From Alloprevotella tannerae ATCC 51259 (GTDB lineage Bacteria; Bacteroidota; Bacteroidia; Bacteroidales; Bacteroidaceae), in the NCBI RefSeq assembly GCF_000159995.1, contig NZ_GG700642.1, forward strand, positions 1,355,742-1,419,741: 64,000 bases of DNA, written 5' to 3'. Each line of letters opens with the position of its first letter. The first letter of the stretch is position 1. A program made the translations under genes and the position numbers. The notes below the pieces were generated by a model. It did not search any database. It had not been told where the DNA came from and saw nothing but the letters and a program-made list of their open reading frames with translations. Below, piece after piece: positions 32,599-41,423 of this stretch.

Positions 32599-33009
32599 TT
32601 ACTTCACATTCCGGATATCGTCTTGCGCACCGAAGATTAAGTTGCGCTTGTCAAGAACCATGCGCATCGTACTACTTTTCGTAAACCGCACGCTTACGCG
32701 CTTAATGAGATTCGCCCCTTTTTCCTTTGCCTCTTTCGCCGTCGACGCGCCCTCGCCGTGCATCGTCAGGCGAAAAGAACCGAGATCTCCTAAGCGAACC
32801 GAATTACCATCGGAGAGTGTTTGGAGAATCTCATATTGCAGGGCATCCAATACCGCCTTGACGGAGGCAGAAGATACGCCCGAACGCTTCTCGATGCGCC
32901 CGACAATCGTGCGCAACATCACGGCCACGCCCGGCGCCATCTGCGGATAAAATTTCACTTGGTCTCTCTTGAGCGGATTTTTCTTCGCTCTGATAACGAA
33001 TTTAATCAT
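32599..33009 (-). CDS. HU-like DNA-binding protein, copy 2
   Basis: A 136-residue HU-related protein, identical to the copy at 19243-19653 except Ala29, Arg33, Val117 and Val135. The Pro-to-Arg change at 33 adds a positive charge next to the start of the HU helical core. Promoter, leader hairpin and terminator are duplicated with it, so both genes should be expressed. The preserved frame and terminator argue that both copies are functional rather than one decaying. Confidence 0.92.
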   Translation of the reverse strand: MIKFVIRAKKNPLKRDQVKFYPQMAPGVAVMLRTIVGRIEKRSGVSSASVKAVLDALQYEILQTLSDGNSVRLGDLGSFRLTMHGEGASTAKEAKEKGANLIKRVSVRFTKSSTMRMVLDKRNLIFGAQDDIRNVK

Positions 33010-33069
33010 TGTGGTATAGATTTAATTGGTGAATAATTGAACCAAGAGCGCTCCTCGCTCTTGCGAATG

Positions 33070-33100
33070 CAAAGGTAAGCATTTCCGACGAGTCGACAAA
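33070..33100 (-). promoter_or_regulatory. HU-like gene 2 promoter
   Basis: Minus strand: TTTG (33097-33100), 19 bp, TACCTTTG (33070-33077), an exact consensus match. The leader hairpin CAAGAGCG-agga-GCGCTCTTG (about 33042-33064) pairs perfectly. Confidence 0.88.
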
Positions 33101-33148
33101 ATGCGATACAATCCATTGATAATAAGCCAATCCGCGGATATTTTGAAA

Positions 33149-34135
33149 GACCAACCCTAAGGGGTTGCACATTGCGGCGGATTGTGGCAGGGTTGTCGCT
33201 CCGCTCCAACGCCTGCCCTGCCAAAAGACCAAGCCTAAGGGCTTGTGGCGCAGGGGTGGGCTTTGGTGGTTTGATTTATCAGCATGTTCAAACGGCTATA
33301 TGCGGATATTTTGAGAGACCAACCCTAAGGGGTTGCATTTTTGCAGCGGATTGTGGCAGGGTTGTCGCTTCGCTCCAATGCCTGCCCTGCCAAAAGACCA
33401 AGCCTAAGGGCTTGCTATTGCGGATGTGAGCTTTGGTGGTTTGGGTTTATCTGTGTATTTACACGCCTATATGCGGATGGTTTTGAAAGACCAACCCTAA
33501 GGGGTTGCACATTGCGGCGCATTGTGGCAGGGTTAAGCCGCTTCGCACCTTAACCCTGCCCTGCCAAAAGGCCAACCCTAGGGGGTTGTGTTGCGGGTGT
33601 GGGCATTGACGGTTTTGTCTGGTATTACATTTGATATAATATAAATATGCGGCTAAAAATTGCCGCCTAAAATCGCCAACTATCGCGCGTCTTCTGTCAC
33701 AAATAACCCCTTAGGGTTAGTCTTTTGGTAGGGCAGCGTTGACGCTGTGCGTCAACACTGCCTCGGAGCATAGTAAAATTGACAACCCCATAGGGTCGGT
33801 CTTTCAAAACAAACGAATTTCCGCCGGAAGAAAGTGTAAACGACCAACCCTAAGGGGTTGTTTTTGAGGGTGTAGTTTTGTCGGTTTAATTTTGTGTTAC
33901 CTTTGACATAATATAAATATGAGGCTAACATTTGCACGCCTAAAATCGTCAACTATCGCGCACTTTCGTCCACAAATAACCCCATCGGGGTTAGTCTTTT
34001 GGTAGGGCAGTGTTGACGTGCAACGTCAACACTGCCTCGGAGCATAGTAAAATTGTCAACCCCATAGGGTTGGTCTTTCAAAACAAGCGAATGTCTGTCG
34101 GAAGAAAGCGTAAACGACCAACCCTAAGAGGTTAC
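33149..34135. repeat. Right palindromic array, distal part
   Basis: Units at 33149-33245, 33317-33414 and 33489-33587 (period 168-172 bp, matching the left array), then GTTGACG-core units at 33705-33808 and 33978-34080, and half-units GACCAACCCTAAGGGGTT at about 33841 and 34116. The CGCCTAAAATC string occurs at about 33663 and 33937. No gene is supported. Confidence 0.92.
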
Positions 34136-34204
34136 GGCACGAAAAAAACATCCCACACAGCCTTGTAAAGGCGCTTGATGAGAAATGACTTAATACGCTT
34201 ACGT

Positions 34205-34229
34205 CCCGCCTGCTTTGGTTGCAGGCGGG
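34205..34229. other. Hairpin between the repeat array and the M16 peptidase gene
   Basis: A perfect 9-bp GC-rich stem (CCCGCCTGC / GCAGGCGGG) with a 7-nt loop, about 70 bp beyond the stop of the minus-strand peptidase gene. No T-run on either strand. Confidence 0.6.
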
Positions 34230-34300
34230 CCGTAGCTTTATAGGAAATCAGCGGATCAGTCGTTTATCGTTAGGACTGAAGCTGAAATGATCGGCAATGC

Positions 34301-37150
34301 TTATTCTTTAAGAGATGCCGGAAGCATCGTAATCGTAAGACGATTGAGCTTTTTCAGAACAACATTGTTCACGAAGTTCTTAAGATCATCAGAAGACAAG
34401 CCATTGATGACAGCTTCATAACCCGTATGGAGGTCTTTATTCCAAAGCGTTTTGCTGCGGATCAAGCTAGCCCAATAGCTGTTGACCTTCTGGTTGTCGG
34501 CATAGTTCTTAAGATTAAACTGCTTGATCTTATCCAATTCTTCTTTCGTGCAACCATCTTTAGCCACTTCTTTCAATCCCAAGTCGATAAGATAGAGAGC
34601 GGAATCAGCCTTAGCCGGCTTCACGGGGCAGGATACATAGATCAGATATTCTTCTTTCGAACCGTAAGAAGCTTCACCTTGTGCACCTACACTGTAAGCC
34701 ATAGAGCCTTCTTCGCGGATGCTCTTCAGGTAACGTTGCGTAAGCACTTCGCCGAGGGCGTCAACCGTAGCCGATTCTTTCATCGTGTAAGGATTTTCAC
34801 CCCAGATAACCTGAATGATGTTGCCCTTCGGCGTCTCCATTGCACGCGTGAAGCGATTGTCTACGATGCCGGTAGCCTTGTGGAGACCGTAATCTTTGAG
34901 TACTTCGCGCTTGCCTGCAGAAGGAATAGAAGCCAAATAGATTTCAGCAAATTGCTTGAGCGAATCTACATTGAAGTTGCCGGTGAAATAGAAGTTGAAG
35001 TCAGAAGGCGACTTGAAACGCTCGCGATAGAAGGCGCGCATCTGGTCGAAGTTGGCCATATCATAGTCGGCAGACTTATAGATCTTCACGCGGGGATCGT
35101 GATTGTAGATCGTAGATGATACAGAGTCTCTGAAAGCCATTTCGGGCACAGCCTCAACGTTAGCGAGCTGCGTCTTCATAGACTCAACATAGTTGTTGAA
35201 CGCCTTGCGGTCGCTACCAGGGTTGGTAAACTTGAGGTAAGTCAATTCGAAGAGCGTGCGGAGGTCTTTCGGCGTAGCGTTGCCATCGAGTCCTTCTGAT
35301 TCGCGGTCGATATATGCTGACACGGAAGCCTGCTTGCCGGCCAAGGCCTTATCAAGCTCGGTTGCAGAGAAGCTGCCGAGACCACATTGCTCAATGAATG
35401 TAGACGCATTGCGCACATTGAAGAGGTCAGCCTTAGAGTTAACCTTTGCATAAGACAAGCCACCGAAGCTGCGTGCCTGCATCAAGACTTGACTTTCATT
35501 GAAGTCCGTTTGACGATAGTAAACCTTTGCGCCGTTGGAAAGCGTCCAGCAAGTATAGCCAAAGTCGGACTTTTCAGTCTTAACAATCTTTCCCTTCTTC
35601 GGAAGCTTCGCGATGAGCGGTTCGTTCTTAACGTTGTCAACGTAAGCCGTCAGTTTTGCACTAAGTGCAGCTTTCACTGCGTCAGCCAACTGCGCTTCAG
35701 TAGGCACAGCGATGCCGGCCTTATCCGGACACATAGCGAGCACAACGAAGTTGCTGTCAGTAGAAGCCGTATATTCTTTCAAGATGCTATTGCAACCCTC
35801 AGTAAGCGCACCGGCCTGTTTCAGTTGCTGACCAACCATCTTCATAAAGTTGTAGCTATCTTCGATAGACATCATCGGCGTGCCATCGAGGAAGTTGTGT
35901 ACATACTGCTGAATGAAATAAGGGCTGCGTTGCTTATCGCGATTGTTGTAAATGCGCTCAAACTGGCTGACCATCTCATTGTAAGCACGATCGATTTCCG
36001 TTGCCGTCAAGCCAAATTGGCGTGCACGTTGCAACTCTTCAAAAGCTACGCGGAAGGCTTCTGTGTCCTTACCCGGCTTCGGCACAACGATGAGCGTGAA
36101 GGCTTTCATCGTTTTACTCATGAGGTAATTGCCGTCGTCGACATAAGCACCTACGAAGGGGCAATCGGGGCTTTGCGACAACTCATTGAGGCGTGCGTTG
36201 AGCGCGCTTGTCATGATATCCGTGAGTCCTTCAGTAATTACGTAAGCGGCCGTGTTGCGATATTCTTTCGGCATCGGGTCGTGCTTGAACATAGCCTGAA
36301 TAACGGCTTGGCCTTGCTCCTTGTCTTTGTCGACAACATAGATAGGCTTCATCGTAGAAGGCACCGGATAGTCCTCATACTTAGCCTCGTTCTTCGGGTT
36401 TTGGATCGGGCTGAAGATTTCTTTGATCTTAGCAACCATCTGATCTACGTCGATGTCGCCCACAACAACTACTGCCTGCAGATCCGGGCGATACCATTTG
36501 TGGTAGTATGCGCGAAGCGTGTCGGGCGTGAAATTGTCTACGATGCTCATCAAGCCGATCGGCATACGACGTGCATAACGACTGCCCGGATAGAGCTTCT
36601 CTAAGTTGTTATTGAGAATACGTTGCTGAGCTGAACTGCGCATACGCCACTCTTCGTGAATCACGCCGCGTTCTTTCTGAATCTCGTCCGGCTCGAGCAA
36701 CAGACTGTTAGACCAGTCGTGCAAAATCTTCAAGCACGTCTCGATATTTTCGGACGTAGCGGGAACGTTGTCGATGTTGTAAACGGTCTCGTCAGTCGAC
36801 GTATAGGCGTTGATGTTCTCGCCAAACTTTACGCCAAAGCGCTCGCAGGCTTCGATCACGCCATTGCCGGGGAAATTGGTCGTACCATTGAAGCACATAT
36901 GCTCCAAGAAGTGCGCCAAGCCGCGCTGCGACTCGTTCTCTTGCACTGAGCCAACTTTCTGTACGATATAGAAAAAGGCTTGTTTTTCCGGTAGGCTGTT
37001 TTTGCGCACATAGTACGTCAAGCCATTGGGTAATGTACCCATCTTAACCGCAGCGTCCTTGGGGAGTGGCTGCGTAGCCTGGGCCGATGCCTGCCAAGAC
37101 GAAGCGAAAGCGGCAACGATGACCCACAAGGCAAACTTTAAGTGTCTCAT
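34301..37150 (-). CDS. M16 family zinc metallopeptidase, exported
   Basis: A 949-residue pitrilysin/insulinase-type peptidase with a signal peptide (residues 1-24, WQASAQA). The inverted zinc motif is H80-F-L-E83-H84 in GLAHFLEHMCFNGTTNFPG, with the distal ligand Glu160 (KERGVIHEEWRMR) 76 residues later, the expected spacing. Two M16 halves are present: the active N-terminal half and a second, inactive one near residues 530-940 (LLQARSFGG-like core, FYFTGNFNVDSL, GNIIQVIWGENPYT). It probably degrades peptides in the periplasm or at the surface. It has its own promoter. Confidence 0.93.
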   Translation of the reverse strand: MRHLKFALWVIVAAFASSWQASAQATQPLPKDAAVKMGTLPNGLTYYVRKNSLPEKQAFFYIVQKVGSVQENESQRGLAHFLEHMCFNGTTNFPGNGVIEACERFGVKFGENINAYTSTDETVYNIDNVPATSENIETCLKILHDWSNSLLLEPDEIQKERGVIHEEWRMRSSAQQRILNNNLEKLYPGSRYARRMPIGLMSIVDNFTPDTLRAYYHKWYRPDLQAVVVVGDIDVDQMVAKIKEIFSPIQNPKNEAKYEDYPVPSTMKPIYVVDKDKEQGQAVIQAMFKHDPMPKEYRNTAAYVITEGLTDIMTSALNARLNELSQSPDCPFVGAYVDDGNYLMSKTMKAFTLIVVPKPGKDTEAFRVAFEELQRARQFGLTATEIDRAYNEMVSQFERIYNNRDKQRSPYFIQQYVHNFLDGTPMMSIEDSYNFMKMVGQQLKQAGALTEGCNSILKEYTASTDSNFVVLAMCPDKAGIAVPTEAQLADAVKAALSAKLTAYVDNVKNEPLIAKLPKKGKIVKTEKSDFGYTCWTLSNGAKVYYRQTDFNESQVLMQARSFGGLSYAKVNSKADLFNVRNASTFIEQCGLGSFSATELDKALAGKQASVSAYIDRESEGLDGNATPKDLRTLFELTYLKFTNPGSDRKAFNNYVESMKTQLANVEAVPEMAFRDSVSSTIYNHDPRVKIYKSADYDMANFDQMRAFYRERFKSPSDFNFYFTGNFNVDSLKQFAEIYLASIPSAGKREVLKDYGLHKATGIVDNRFTRAMETPKGNIIQVIWGENPYTMKESATVDALGEVLTQRYLKSIREEGSMAYSVGAQGEASYGSKEEYLIYVSCPVKPAKADSALYLIDLGLKEVAKDGCTKEELDKIKQFNLKNYADNQKVNSYWASLIRSKTLWNKDLHTGYEAVINGLSSDDLKNFVNNVVLKKLNRLTITMLPASLKE

Positions 37151-37188
37151 CTGGTTGTTATTATAATGAATGAATATAGTTTCGCGGC

Positions 37189-37219
37189 CAAAATTAGCTA
37201 ATTCTCACGGATAGGTCAA
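37189..37219 (-). promoter_or_regulatory. M16 peptidase promoter
   Basis: Minus strand: TTG (37217-37219), 20 bp, TAATTTTG (37189-37196), exact at -7; leader about 35 nt. Confidence 0.82.
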
Positions 37220-37540
37220 GTAGAACTGCGCATTTTTTCGCACTTATAAGTGCTTTTTACCAAGTAGACTTGCACTATTTATCATCTTAAAAGCAAAAAT
37301 GGGGAGCGCCGCACGTCATAGTAATAATAAACGGTAAACTTATGATGCGTAATGGCACTGACGTGTCGCACATCTGCTTTCCGGCGTTAGCCGAAGAGCT
37401 TCGCCGACGGCGGAGAGGCCGGGCGACAACATTCGCTGTCTATGTTAGTCCTAAAAACCAACGAAAAAGAAGCCTTACTCCTCAGTCGCTTGAATAGAAT
37501 AGTGCGGATGGCCAAGCGGTCTACACCATATATATATGCC
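37220..37540. other. Intergenic region; no feature recognised
   Basis: About 320 bp between the M16 promoter and the stop of the Sel1-repeat gene. I see neither a gene nor a convincing terminator. Confidence 0.6.
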
Positions 37541-38338
37541 TCAGTCGGCAGGCGGCATTTGCTGTAAGAGGCGGTCGGCCTGACGCGTGAGGTTGCCGCC
37601 TAAGCCGAGAGCAGCTTCAAGATAGGGGCGCGCAACCGTAAATTGTCCTTCGGCGAAATACAATCGCCCCAAAGCATAGACGGCTTCATCGACTCCTTTC
37701 GCGCGAGCAGCTTCATAATGGCGAATGGCAGCGGGCAGATCGCGCGCTACGCCGCGGCCCTTTTCTAACAACTCGGCCATATAATAATCACCCATTCCAT
37801 CGCCCGTAGCGGCCACTTCAGCCAAGAGTTGCAAGGCGCGTTCGCCGTCTTGCTGTAGGCCGCGGCCGGTGCTGAGCAACAAGGCGAGATTAAAGCGCGC
37901 CAAGGTCTCTCCGCTCGCGGCCGCCAACTCATACCAATGAGCCGCGGCTGCATAATCGCGCGGCCGCCCCATTCCATTCTCGCAAAGTATGCCGAGTCTG
38001 TTTTGTGCGGCGGCATCGCCGGCAGCAGCTGCCCGCTCATACCATTGCCACGCCGTCTGGATGTTACCCTGCTCGCCTAAGAGTCCACTATGCAAATCGC
38101 CCAGTTCGCGCATAGCCATAGTATCGCCTTGCTCTGCCGCAAGCGTCAGCCAGCGCTCAGCCGCTCGCAGTGTGGGCAAAAACTGATCTTCGCCGTCTTG
38201 CGGCGGAATAATCTCGTCGAAGGTAGCGTAGCGTTCACCCAAAACGCGTTGCGCAAGCGCATCACCGGCTTCGGCCGCCGCTTGCAAGTCGGATGTAGAG
38301 GATTGACAAAGTTTATTTAGAGGGATCTGTTCGTTCAT
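37541..38338 (-). CDS. Sel1-like repeat (SLR/TPR-type) protein
   Basis: A 265-residue protein without a signal peptide, so probably cytoplasmic. It is built of about six Sel1-like helical repeats of about 36 residues with the pattern A--WY--AA--G-----N-LG-L---G-G---D---A, for example TAWQWYERAAAAGDAAAQNRLGILCENGMG and AAIRHYEAARAKGVDEAVYALG. Such proteins are scaffolds for protein-protein contacts; no partner is evident. A TATCTTTG -7 element lies upstream on the minus strand (38453-38460). Confidence 0.88.
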   Translation of the reverse strand: MNEQIPLNKLCQSSTSDLQAAAEAGDALAQRVLGERYATFDEIIPPQDGEDQFLPTLRAAERWLTLAAEQGDTMAMRELGDLHSGLLGEQGNIQTAWQWYERAAAAGDAAAQNRLGILCENGMGRPRDYAAAAHWYELAAASGETLARFNLALLLSTGRGLQQDGERALQLLAEVAATGDGMGDYYMAELLEKGRGVARDLPAAIRHYEAARAKGVDEAVYALGRLYFAEGQFTVARPYLEAALGLGGNLTRQADRLLQQMPPAD

Positions 38339-38592
38339 GTTGCTGAGGACGTATTATATATATTGTATAGATCGTGCGGCGAAGCCGCCGACACGTCTGC
38401 GCCGCGCGCCTCTCCGCCTTAAAAACCCGCGAGGCAGCGTAGCCGACAACTGCAAAGATAGCGGAAGCTTGCGGATTGTGGGCGCTGCGCGGGCGTCTTT
38501 CTCCGTGGGTCGTAAACAGATAAAGAGCGCCACTCCTATCTTCAACGACAGGAGTGGTGCTACAAATATATAAAGGGTTACTGAGCGTCTAC

Positions 38593-40500
38593 TCAGGGCA
38601 TCATAAACTTAAGACTTTCGCGGCCTACAGTCAAGATATAAACGCGCGCTTTGTTGGCTTTGAACGCTACATTTGCTTTTCCGTTAGCATCCGTGTAGCC
38701 GCTTTGCAGTAAGCGTCCGGCTTCATCGCTCAAGCGGTAAGTAGCGCGCGCAGGAGCGCCACTGATTTGTATACCTTCGCCGGTAACTTGCAATTGCCAA
38801 GCACTTGCAGTACCTACGGCAATATTGTGCAAGCCGGTAACAACTAAAATCTCAGGCTTTCCACCCTTGTTATCATACACTTCCCAACCCTTTGCGTGTG
38901 CTGCATCGAGGTCTTCTTGCGCATAAGCATTCATTTCTTCGGGTGTATAAGCTTCAGAATCGACCCAAATCAACTGATGGCCGTCTTTCTTCTCATATTC
39001 GGGCAAACTGTTCATAAATTTGTGCGTTGCCTCGGCACTGAAGTGGTTGCCATAAGCGATGATGTCTGTCAAGGCCGCGCAGCTATCAGCCTTCAGTGTG
39101 AAGCCATTGAGCTTATTCTCTGAGAAGTTAAGGTAAGTGAGATTTGGATGCGAGCCCAATTGGAGCGTTTCAAGCTGATTGCGGCTGCAATCGAGGTAGC
39201 GCAAAGCAGTATCGGCCTCGGTCTTCAACGCGCTCAAACGATTGCCGGCACAGCGCAATGTATCGAGCTGCACGCCGGAATAAAGCGTCAGCGTCTCTAA
39301 TGCGTTGTCCTCACAATTAAGATAAGTGAGGTGCTTACAAGCCGTCAGATCCATTTGCTGCAACTTATTGCCCTTGCAACGCAGTTGTTGCAACTTGTCA
39401 GCGCGCTCAAAGTTGATCGTCTTCAAGCTGCAACTGTCGGCACGCAAGTCGCGAATAACGCCGCTCACTTTAATCTCATTAGCCGTTACGCGGCAGTCGA
39501 TCTGTTGGTTGTTGACATAGTCGAGCATAGAAAGTCCTTCAAGTATCGGTTCATCGTCAGCATCGAAAGTCAGACGCAAAGTATCACCAATTTCACGCTC
39601 GGTGGTGAGATTCACAATCAAAGTAGGATCGGGCGGAGTTATACCGGCATAGGGTGAACCTTTAGCCGTAATTACGCTCCAATTCTTATCGGTGGCAATT
39701 GCAACATCGCTATCCAAGCAGCGGTTTTTCTCAACTTGATCGGCATTGTCATCAAACACGGCTACGCGGCAAGAATAAGTTGTGCCCTTGCGGTTAGGCA
39801 GGTCGTTCATCATCTGCGTCATATTGCTGTACTTGATTTTGTTGTTATAGCAATGCAGACTCTTCAGTTGTCCGTCGCTGGGGAGGTACAATTGGCGCAA
39901 GTTGTTTTGCATACAATAGAGATACCACAGGTTCTTCAGCGGACGAATGTCGAGCGTATCGAGGTTATTGTTAGAGCAATCAAATAGGTAAAGCAAGCCA
40001 TTCTGAGAAATGTCTAACTTCTCCAATTGGTTGAACGAACAATAGAGTCGCTTGAGCGTCGGGTTTTCACTCAGATCAAGTTCTGTAAAGTAATTTTGAA
40101 TAAGACTTAACCACGTCAATTTATCGCACTTCTTCAAGTCGATTTTTTGCAGGTTGTTTTTGTCGAGAATCAAAGTCTCTAAGGTTGGCGCCTCGTTGAT
40201 TACAAAGCTGTCCACATCGCACTCGGTGCAGTTGAAACTTTTAAATTCGCCTTTGACGGTAATGGTTTGCGAACTTATCTTTCCGATAAACACGCCTTCG
40301 TCTTCCCAGACGTCGTCTAAGCCTTCAAAGCTAAACGTCTCGCGGTCGCCTTTGAGCCGCAGACCAATTTCGTGACCGATTTCGCGCCGTGTGGTGAGCG
40401 TTACGCTGTTAGAGGACTGGGCCAGTGCCTCAGTGGAAAAAAGTGCCGCCAAAAAGGGCAGGCAAAAAGAGAGGAGAAGTAAGGTTTTGTATGCTCTCAT
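38593..40500 (-). CDS. Exported leucine-rich-repeat protein, two LRR blocks with C-terminal sorting-like tail
   Basis: A 635-residue surface protein with a signal peptide (residues 1-27, EALAQ). Two modules each begin with (V/N)LTTRREIG or NLTTEREIG, then an internalin-like LRR block of about 21-residue repeats ending in cysteine-rich strands (LDLSENPTLKRLYCSFNQL, LTYLNCEDNALETLTL, LRYLDCSRNQLETLQL). Each block is followed by a helical spacer and a short WSVITAKG or WEVYDNKGG motif. The end (TYRLSDEAGRLLQSGYTDANGK...YILTVGRESLKFMMP) looks like a type IX-like sorting domain. An adhesin or ligand-binding role is inferred. It stands alone on the minus strand. Confidence 0.87.
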   Translation of the reverse strand: MRAYKTLLLLSFCLPFLAALFSTEALAQSSNSVTLTTRREIGHEIGLRLKGDRETFSFEGLDDVWEDEGVFIGKISSQTITVKGEFKSFNCTECDVDSFVINEAPTLETLILDKNNLQKIDLKKCDKLTWLSLIQNYFTELDLSENPTLKRLYCSFNQLEKLDISQNGLLYLFDCSNNNLDTLDIRPLKNLWYLYCMQNNLRQLYLPSDGQLKSLHCYNNKIKYSNMTQMMNDLPNRKGTTYSCRVAVFDDNADQVEKNRCLDSDVAIATDKNWSVITAKGSPYAGITPPDPTLIVNLTTEREIGDTLRLTFDADDEPILEGLSMLDYVNNQQIDCRVTANEIKVSGVIRDLRADSCSLKTINFERADKLQQLRCKGNKLQQMDLTACKHLTYLNCEDNALETLTLYSGVQLDTLRCAGNRLSALKTEADTALRYLDCSRNQLETLQLGSHPNLTYLNFSENKLNGFTLKADSCAALTDIIAYGNHFSAEATHKFMNSLPEYEKKDGHQLIWVDSEAYTPEEMNAYAQEDLDAAHAKGWEVYDNKGGKPEILVVTGLHNIAVGTASAWQLQVTGEGIQISGAPARATYRLSDEAGRLLQSGYTDANGKANVAFKANKARVYILTVGRESLKFMMP

Positions 40501-40703
40501 AATGGTTATGATTAAAGAAACGGTGTAAATTTACAGATTAAAAATGAAAAATACGCTTATCTGTGCAAAGAAAGCTGTAAATATTTCTACTCACAACGTC
40601 ATAACGAAAGGTTTTCGCCGCTTATCAGCAATCTTTCGCTTGCAAAACCGCTACATAAAGAAAGGAAAAAGGCCCCGCGAAGAAGAATTCCGCCCGTGCA
40701 GCG

Positions 40704-41423
40704 TCAAGATTTAAGTACGTTGAGAGCCTTGTCGGCGCAAAAAGAAGCACGCAAGATCAAACGAGCCTCAGGCCCCATCGTGAACAGCAGGTCTACGATG
40801 CTCAGATTCGGCAGAAAGCCCGACCTATCTTGGAATACCTGATAATAAGGTGCCGGACGAAAATGCGGATCTTCAGTCCAAGAGCGCTTCGGGTGAATCA
40901 AGGCGCGATAGTCAACGCAATCGGGCGGGACAATATCTATATAATGGTCCGCCACCTCGCGCTTCGGAGAGATTTGGAGCAAGTCGCAGACCGTCTGCTG
41001 CAAAGCCGCGTTGAAGTCGACCAAATAATGAAAAGTTTTTTCATAGAAGGGGCGAAAATCATCTGCGTAATATTCAAAATAAGGACTGTTTTCATAAGCC
41101 GATACCAAGGCCGTCCAGTGCAGATGTTGCCAGCGGCCGTGATCGCTGATGCGCACTTCGCGCATCGGCTGCCGCATACGGCCGTCTCTGACAATCGGGA
41201 TGGTCAGTTCGAGCGGTCCGTCGGCGGCGGCAATGCACATACGATTGCGGAAACTCTGCTTTTCAAAGTGTTCGCCGCGATCTTCGACGACGGCATCGCA
41301 AGCATAGAGTTTGGAATAGTACTGCACCGGCCCCAAGTACAGCGACGATAAAAGGGCGGCTTCACGGGTAAGCGGCCGCCCTTTTATATTTTGGTGTAAG
41401 TCGTGCTCTTGATTTTCCATCAA
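40704..41423 (-). CDS. WbqC family protein
   Basis: A 239-residue protein of the WbqC-like family, found in O-antigen clusters and widely in Bacteroidetes; the catalytic role is not settled. Visible family features: SSLYLGPVQYYSKLYACDAVV at the start, the QSFRNRMCI and LELTIPIVRD core, WTALVSAYENSPYFEYYADDFRPFY, and the C-terminal YYQVFQDRSGFLPNLSIVDLLFTMGPEA. Its start overlaps the lepB stop by four bases (Met1 or Met2), so it is translationally coupled to lepB in the dapB-lepB-wbqC order conserved in this phylum. Confidence 0.88.
   Translation of the reverse strand: MMENQEHDLHQNIKGRPLTREAALLSSLYLGPVQYYSKLYACDAVVEDRGEHFEKQSFRNRMCIAAADGPLELTIPIVRDGRMRQPMREVRISDHGRWQHLHWTALVSAYENSPYFEYYADDFRPFYEKTFHYLVDFNAALQQTVCDLLQISPKREVADHYIDIVPPDCVDYRALIHPKRSWTEDPHFRPAPYYQVFQDRSGFLPNLSIVDLLFTMGPEARLILRASFCADKALNVLKS

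Larger units (their letters stand above)
32215..33500 (-). repeat. Right arm of the large inverted duplication (with 18585-19995)
   Basis: Reverse complement of the left arm: TAGGAGAATT element (32345-32465), terminator, HU-like gene 2, promoter, and then palindromic units with the same spacers (CGTGTAAATACACAGATAAA, GATAAATCAAACCACC). Boundaries are approximate; the arms have diverged slightly. Confidence 0.85.

Noticed and set aside
18218-34135. CRISPR array
   Set aside because: Repeats are ~100-bp palindromes with conserved, not unique, spacers, and no cas genes are nearby.
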